DNA of 9,663 bases from Erysipelothrix sp. UBA3377 (GTDB lineage Bacteria > Bacillota_I > Bacilli_A > Erysipelotrichales > Erysipelotrichaceae), in the NCBI GenBank assembly GCA_002359085.1, contig DEQB01000044.1, forward strand, positions 1 to 9,663, given 5' to 3'. How positions within the stretch are numbered: position 1 is the first letter of the stretch; the number at the start of each line of letters is the position of its first letter. Of the stretch, positions 6,786 to 9,663 are shown in pieces. The notes under the pieces are model-generated. The model searched no databases, was not told the origin of the DNA, and was given only the letters and a program-made list of their open reading frames with translations. Both the position numbers and the translations under genes were made by a program.

Positions 6786-7202
6786 TTACTTAAAGGTTAC
6801 ATTTTTCAGCGTATCATCCATCTCCTGATAATCATCCGCATTGGGCTCTAGTTCCACTTTAAAAGCAGCAACAACGTTGGCACCTGCTTCATTCGTTTCC
6901 TCTTGCCATTTGTCGAGCCATTCGCCACCGCCCCAATCATACGATCCAAAAAGTATGACTGGTTTATGAACCATCACATCTTTTAAGGATTCATAGTGTG
7001 GTCTAAAGTTATACGCTTCAATGTCTTCTACACCATAGGCAGGACATCCCAAACAATAGATATCCGCATCATCAATGCGTTTTACATCCATGATTTCTTG
7101 ATAAATCACCTCATGATCTTTCGCTTCAAAATATTTTTTTAAATGATTCGCAATCTTCTCAGTATTACCTGAACTGCTAAAGTACACAATATTTACTTTC
7201 AT
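6786..7202 (-). CDS. Short-chain flavodoxin
   Basis: Small cytosolic FMN electron carrier of 138 residues, the same length as Clostridium beijerinckii flavodoxin as I recall it. The FMN phosphate loop SSSGNTEK is at 9-16. The 50s loop CPAYGVED (53-60) and the FGSYDWGGGEW stretch (85-95) with Trp90 match the flavin-stacking regions of clostridial flavodoxins. I chose the ATG at 7202, where AAGGGG lies seven bases upstream; the frame extends 14 codons further but that part contains the terminator hairpin 7222-7255. It follows the PTS IIB gene by 63 bases. No convincing promoter of its own is seen, so expression may depend on read-through. Its redox partner is not in the window. Confidence 0.88.
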   Translation of the reverse strand: MKVNIVYFSSSGNTEKIANHLKKYFEAKDHEVIYQEIMDVKRIDDADIYCLGCPAYGVEDIEAYNFRPHYESLKDVMVHKPVILFGSYDWGGGEWLDKWQEETNEAGANVVAAFKVELEPNADDYQEMDDTLKNVTFK

Positions 7203-7221
7203 AATTAACCCCTTTTTATAT

Positions 7222-7255
7222 AAAAGACCTTTGTGTGTTAACACTAAAGGCCTTT
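7222..7255 (-). terminator. Intrinsic terminator between PTS IIB and flavodoxin
   Basis: On minus, AAAGGCCTTT (7246-7255) pairs with AAAGGTCTTT (7223-7232), ten pairs with one G-U, topped by GTG-TTAA-CAC. The tail is TTTTATAT, a short U tract, so termination is probably partial and would lower flavodoxin expression relative to IIB. Confidence 0.65.
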
Positions 7256-7265
7256 GTTTCTATGA

Positions 7266-7571
7266 TTACGCGTCGCCTAAGATATCTTTGACTTGTTGAA
7301 TAACCGCTGGACCGTTCATGGTACCATATTCTCTCATACCGATGACATCCACTGGTTTACCCGGTAATTGTTTTTTTACACTGTCTAAGTTAAAACGAAC
7401 TTGAGGTCCGAGTAAGACAACATCAGCATCTGCACCTAAACGTTGAACATCACTCACTGAATGTGCCTCAACTGTTACTTCATAACCAATTTCTTCTGCA
7501 GCCTTTTCCATACGCTTTACCAAAGCACTGGTTGACATCCCTGCCGAACAAAATAATACAATTTTTCTCAT
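7266..7571 (-). CDS. PTS enzyme IIB, lactose/cellobiose family
   Basis: Cytosolic phosphocarrier of 101 residues that takes phosphate from IIA and passes it to the sugar on IIC. The active-site loop is CSAGMSTS (8-15) with phospho-cysteine Cys8, the hallmark of the lactose/cellobiose class. GPQVRFNL (55-62) is also typical. The start is firm: TAGGAGGAAG precedes ATG 7571 by about six bases. It has its own extended -10 promoter with a cre-like sequence just upstream, suggesting carbon catabolite control. It is separated from the IIA gene by a UPF0266-like gene, and no IIC is in the window, so the sugar cannot be assigned; cellobiose, chitobiose or another beta-glucoside are possible. Confidence 0.92.
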   Translation of the reverse strand: MRKIVLFCSAGMSTSALVKRMEKAAEEIGYEVTVEAHSVSDVQRLGADADVVLLGPQVRFNLDSVKKQLPGKPVDVIGMREYGTMNGPAVIQQVKDILGDA

Positions 7572-7598
7572 TAAAAACTTCCTCCTATTTTCTAATAA

Positions 7599-7627
7599 AT
7601 TATAACAATTAAATGGTGTTTAGTCCA
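7599..7627 (-). promoter_or_regulatory. Promoter of PTS IIB (extended -10)
   Basis: On minus, TGGACT (7622-7627), 17 bases, TATAAT (7599-7604) with TGT before it, so an extended -10. Transcript start is expected near 7592, leaving a leader of about 20 bases. The same TTGTTATAAT string forms the -10 region before IIA. Confidence 0.72.
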
Positions 7628-7628
7628 T

Positions 7629-7644
7629 ATGTAAGCGCTTTTTA
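7629..7644. promoter_or_regulatory. cre-like (CcpA) sequence upstream of PTS IIB
   Basis: ATGTAAGCGCTTTTTA on plus matches the Bacillota cre consensus WTGNNARCGNWWWCAW except for CA near the end, and has the palindromic AAGCGCTT core. It ends next to the -35 of the IIB promoter (7622-7627). It also forms one arm of the inverted repeat GTAAGCGC/GCGCTTAC (7631-7638, 7651-7658), which spans the stop of the preceding gene and has no U tract. Confidence 0.42.
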
Positions 7645-8097
7645 TTATTTGCGCTTACCGGACAACATTTCCATTGTTGTGGTCATATCCGAGACAGGCC
7701 ACTTAACATAAACACTCCCATTTGAAATATAAAAAGTGAACTTACCGCGTTCATATACTTTTCTTTTGATCTTACGAACTTCAAACGCCAAAAATCTTGC
7801 GAAGATAATTTTTCTCCCCACAATAACCAGACGTTCTAAATGTAAAAATGAAAAAACGATCAAAACGCCGCCTACAATAACATAAATTCCAGCCGTTTCT
7901 TTAGCAATTGGAGCCGTTGAAATAAACGCGACATTTAAAATAGCAAGACCGTAGAATTCAATTTTTGAACGCAGATCCAATCTGAACTTCAGTGTTTCAT
8001 CCACGCGTTTGGTAACCTTAAATTTATAGTAAGTAAAAATATAAATGATAACGATTGCGATTTTTACAAGAATTAAGACGATTTGATTCAGTGTCAT
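7645..8097 (-). CDS. Small membrane protein resembling UPF0266 (YobD-like, DUF986)
   Basis: Function unknown. It has 150 residues: three hydrophobic segments at about 5-25, 47-64 and 70-90, then a basic C-terminal domain (RKIIFARFLAFEVRKIKRK, then a beta-rich end). Length, layout and several blocks align by eye with E. coli YobD as I remember it, whose gene lies beside the manXYZ PTS genes. Here too it sits between two PTS genes, which strengthens the link. I start at the second ATG (8097) because the AAAGGGGG site abuts the first ATG (8103) directly but is six bases from the second. It begins shortly after the IIA terminator and has no clear promoter, so read-through is probable. Confidence 0.68.
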   Translation of the reverse strand: MTLNQIVLILVKIAIVIIYIFTYYKFKVTKRVDETLKFRLDLRSKIEFYGLAILNVAFISTAPIAKETAGIYVIVGGVLIVFSFLHLERLVIVGRKIIFARFLAFEVRKIKRKVYERGKFTFYISNGSVYVKWPVSDMTTTMEMLSGKRK

Positions 8098-8103
8098 AAA
8101 CAT

Positions 8104-8111
8104 CCCCCTTT
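8104..8111 (-). promoter_or_regulatory. Ribosome binding site that decides the start of the UPF0266-like gene
   Basis: AAAGGGGG on minus ends directly against an ATG at 8103, too close for initiation, but six bases before the in-frame ATG at 8097. This favours the shorter protein by two residues. Confidence 0.6.
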
Positions 8112-8125
8112 CTATTTTTTAAAAA

Positions 8126-8144
8126 AAGAGCACAAAATGCTCTT
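8126..8144 (-). terminator. Intrinsic terminator overlapping the PTS IIA stop codon
   Basis: On minus, AAGAGCA (8138-8144) pairs perfectly with TGCTCTT (8126-8132) around TTTTG, followed by five more T (8121-8125). The left arm begins inside the IIA TAA. It separates IIA from the UPF0266-like and IIB genes. Confidence 0.85.
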
Positions 8145-8451
8145 ATTGGATTTTCTTATGAAGTTCAATGATTTCTGCCGCAACAATTTTCATCAATTCA
8201 GCACTCATCATTTGGTCTTCAGCATGAACCAACAATAGGTTAAGTTCAGTTGCGCCATCTTGAGCTTCTTTTTGAATAAGCTGTGCATGGACACGGTGTC
8301 CTTCAACGAATTGTTCTTCACCTTCAGCCATTAAAGATTCAGCACGATCAAAGTCGCCTTCTTTTGCTGCTTGAATGGCTTCAATGAAGCAAGAACGTGC
8401 GGATCCGTTAAATGAGATCATTTGAAAACTTAGTAGTTCAATTCCTTCCAT
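8143..8451 (-). CDS. PTS enzyme IIA, lactose/cellobiose family
   Basis: Cytosolic phosphocarrier of 102 residues that moves phosphate from HPr to IIB; family members are trimeric helical bundles. The C-terminal helix carries LLLVHAEDQMMSAE (72-85) with phospho-histidine His76 and the metal-binding Asp79, three residues apart as in LacF. SFNGSARSCFIEAIQAAKEGDF (13-34 region) and EGHRVHAQLIQ are also typical. I start at ATG 8451, with GAAGGAG seven bases upstream; the open frame runs ten codons further but across the leader. It is led by its own extended -10 promoter and ends in a terminator at its stop codon, so it may be made as a single-gene message with limited read-through. No IIC is adjacent. 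Confidence 0.92.
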   Translation of the reverse strand: MEGIELLSFQMISFNGSARSCFIEAIQAAKEGDFDRAESLMAEGEEQFVEGHRVHAQLIQKEAQDGATELNLLLVHAEDQMMSAELMKIVAAEIIELHKKIQ

Positions 8452-8481
8452 GATATTCTCCTTCTCTATTTTCACAAACAT

Positions 8482-8490
8482 ATTATAACA
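8482..8490 (-). promoter_or_regulatory. Extended -10 promoter of PTS IIA
   Basis: On minus, TGTTATAAT (TATAAT at 8482-8487 with TGT before it). No good -35: TATTAA at 8505-8510 is 17 bases away. The start is expected near 8475, 24 bases before the ATG. It lies directly behind the stop of the upstream tail frame. Confidence 0.62.
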
Positions 8491-8504
8491 AAATGTCTTT
8501 ATTA

Positions 8505-8735
8505 TTAATAGTATTTACGGGTTTTACGTTTCACAATATAGATAATCACAATAAGACCCACAATTGATGCACCCACTATGGCGTACGTGCGTATTTTCTT
8601 TGCTCTTGCAATTCTAATATTCTCTTCAATAATACGGGGCACATCTTCATATTCCTCAATAAGAGACTGCGCAACCTTTGATTTATCTTCAACATCACTA
8701 TAGTTATCAATAAAGCCTTGAATTGCTGTTATCAC
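8505..8735 (-). pseudogene. Probable out-of-frame C-terminal tail of the amidase, with membrane anchor
   Basis: A 76-codon frame if begun at GTG 8735, but that GTG has no ribosome binding site and the frame is open upstream to 8837, overlapping the amidase end. Read upstream it continues protein-like (AIEEIPSLLDILDTTHLEIE, then YEPVITAIQG). The whole tail is acidic and helical, followed by a basic patch (RARAKKIR) and one strong membrane segment (TYAIVGASIVGLIVIIYIV) and a basic end KRKTRKYY: a C-terminal anchor with a cytosolic basic stop. It ends in TAA like the other genes. The simplest reading is that it belongs to the amidase and was split by a one- or two-base shift. A separate small membrane protein is possible but less likely. 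Confidence 0.6.
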
Positions 8736-8767
8736 AGGTTCATACTCTATTTCAAGATGGGTCGTGT

Positions 8768-9663
8768 CTAATATATCAAGTAGTGAAGGAATTTCTTCAA
8801 TGGCGTATACAAAGCACCCACTGCATCCGGTAAAACATTATGGTTCTCTAAGAGTGACGCCATTTCCAACAAGAGGTCATCTCGGCTTGATTGAGAAACA
8901 ATCTCCATACCATAAGGTAAATCTTCATAAAAACCCATTGGTACACTGATTGAAGGGAAACCCGTTTGAGGCGCAATCATATAACTGTAGGTTTTCACAT
9001 TGTTGTACAACGCTTTATCCAAAGTCATCAAAGGCTCTTGTATCGTCGGATACACCAGCACATCAATGCCCAAACTGTTAAATTGATTGTTGGCACGCAC
9101 AATATTATTGTTGCGCGCACTTAGATATTGTTTAAATGCATCTGTTTTCGTATAATCGTGGTCACAATAATAACCCCCATAACCACTAATATACTGTGTA
9201 TACTTACCGGATCTTATAAGGTCATTGAGTGATCCAATGGGTCCCTCTGTATTCTTGATATGTTGATTAAAATCATAACAGAAATTCCCTGAGTTAAAGG
9301 AATAGGACATCGAAAAACTTGATACATATTTTATGGTTGCACCCAAAGCTTCTAACTGATTGATTTTCTTTTCAAATAATTCTCGAATAAAACCACTTGA
9401 GGCATTGACTTGTGATGATAATACCCCCACCGTAATGCCTGTTAAATCCTCTAAATCGAGTGAAATTGAAACATTTGCCATCGCCTCATACAAAAGCTTC
9501 GCATCATCCGCATACTTTGTCATCGGCCCGACCATGTCTCTTAAAAATTCAAATTTAATGATGCCATCTGTTGAAACACTTTCTTTTGTTGGGCGCAAAC
9601 CATATAGATTATTAGCAGAAGCAGGTACTCTTATAGAAGTGCCAGTATCCGTACCCAATCCAG
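8768..9663 (-). CDS. Amidase signature family protein, C-terminal part; 5' end beyond the window, likely frameshifted at 3' end
   Basis: Hydrolyses amide bonds with a Ser-cis-Ser-Lys triad. Only about 297 codons are in the window; the N-terminal part with the Lys and cis-Ser lies beyond 9663. The visible start reads GLGTDTGTSIRVPAS, the family signature, whose last Ser (GTS) is the nucleophile. Further family blocks are NLYGLRPT, DMVGPMTKYADDA, YPTIQEP, the sequence PQTGFPSISVPMGF, and LPYGMEIVSQ. The last twelve residues (TPLKKFLHYLIY, then TAG) look unlike a normal end, while the -1 frame continues naturally from about 8810 into the anchored tail at 8505-8735. TAG is the only non-TAA stop in the window. 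Related Gram-positive amidases can be surface proteins, so a membrane-anchored extracellular enzyme is plausible; the substrate is unknown. Confidence 0.85.
   Translation of the reverse strand, partial: GLGTDTGTSIRVPASANNLYGLRPTKESVSTDGIIKFEFLRDMVGPMTKYADDAKLLYEAMANVSISLDLEDLTGITVGVLSSQVNASSGFIRELFEKKINQLEALGATIKYVSSFSMSYSFNSGNFCYDFNQHIKNTEGPIGSLNDLIRSGKYTQYISGYGGYYCDHDYTKTDAFKQYLSARNNNIVRANNQFNSLGIDVLVYPTIQEPLMTLDKALYNNVKTYSYMIAPQTGFPSISVPMGFYEDLPYGMEIVSQSSRDDLLLEMASLLENHNVLPDAVGALYTPLKKFLHYLIY

Noticed and set aside
6760..6790. Repeated ACATTT units after the flavodoxin stop, considered as terminator or cre
   Set aside because: The units are direct, not inverted, so no hairpin forms; as cre it lacks the central CG.
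8764..8949. 61-codon plus frame over the amidase end
   Set aside because: Antisense shadow without start signals. The frame disturbance in this area is better explained by a frameshift on the minus strand.
1..9663. Search for mobile elements, CRISPR repeats, tRNA genes and defence systems
   Set aside because: No tandem spaced repeats, transposase, integrase or tRNA-like sequence found; all genes are housekeeping or PTS/amidase types.

Overview
The window looks like chromosome of a low-GC Gram-positive bacterium (Bacillota). The reasons are strong AGGAGG-type ribosome binding sites, sigma-A promoters with frequent extended -10 boxes, U-tailed hairpin terminators, tight operons with overlapping genes, TAA as nearly the only stop codon and TGG for tryptophan. 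An Erysipelotrichia relative would fit, but that is a guess from protein flavour. Apart from uppP, every gene lies on the minus strand. No insertion sequence, phage, CRISPR, rRNA or tRNA was seen.

Region 1 (1-2950, minus): a compact operon transcribed lspA, rluD, rhomboid protease, dCMP deaminase. Each gene overlaps the next by 1-11 bases. LspA completes lipoprotein maturation, RluD modifies 23S rRNA, the rhomboid is an intramembrane serine protease, and the deaminase (cut by the window edge) feeds dUMP to thymidylate synthesis. Its promoter lies just before lspA and shows that a longer lspA reading frame is not the true gene.

Region 2 (2920-4136): a divergent intergenic region, then uppP on the plus strand (undecaprenyl-pyrophosphate recycling for the cell wall), then a hairpin that can terminate transcripts from both sides.

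Region 3 (4136-6570, minus): coaD, nicotinamidase, pepA. This operon combines CoA synthesis, nicotinamide salvage to NAD and peptide breakdown.

Region 4 (6572-6750): gene-free, but it holds a strong minus promoter, about 145 bases of inverted repeats and an intrinsic terminator. It is a candidate small RNA or a transcription-attenuation leader ahead of coaD.

Region 5 (6786-8490, minus): a PTS-related cluster of enzyme IIA, a small UPF0266-like membrane protein, enzyme IIB and a short-chain flavodoxin. The genes are separated by terminators and extra promoters, a CcpA-like (cre) sequence lies before IIB, and no IIC permease is present.

Region 6 (8505-9663, minus): the C-terminal part of an amidase-signature protein. 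Its frame ends in TAG, and an overlapping -1 frame continues into a tail with a membrane anchor, so a frameshift is likely.

Most of the window is ordinary housekeeping. The points worth following are the region 4 RNA, the amidase frameshift and the IIC-less PTS cluster.
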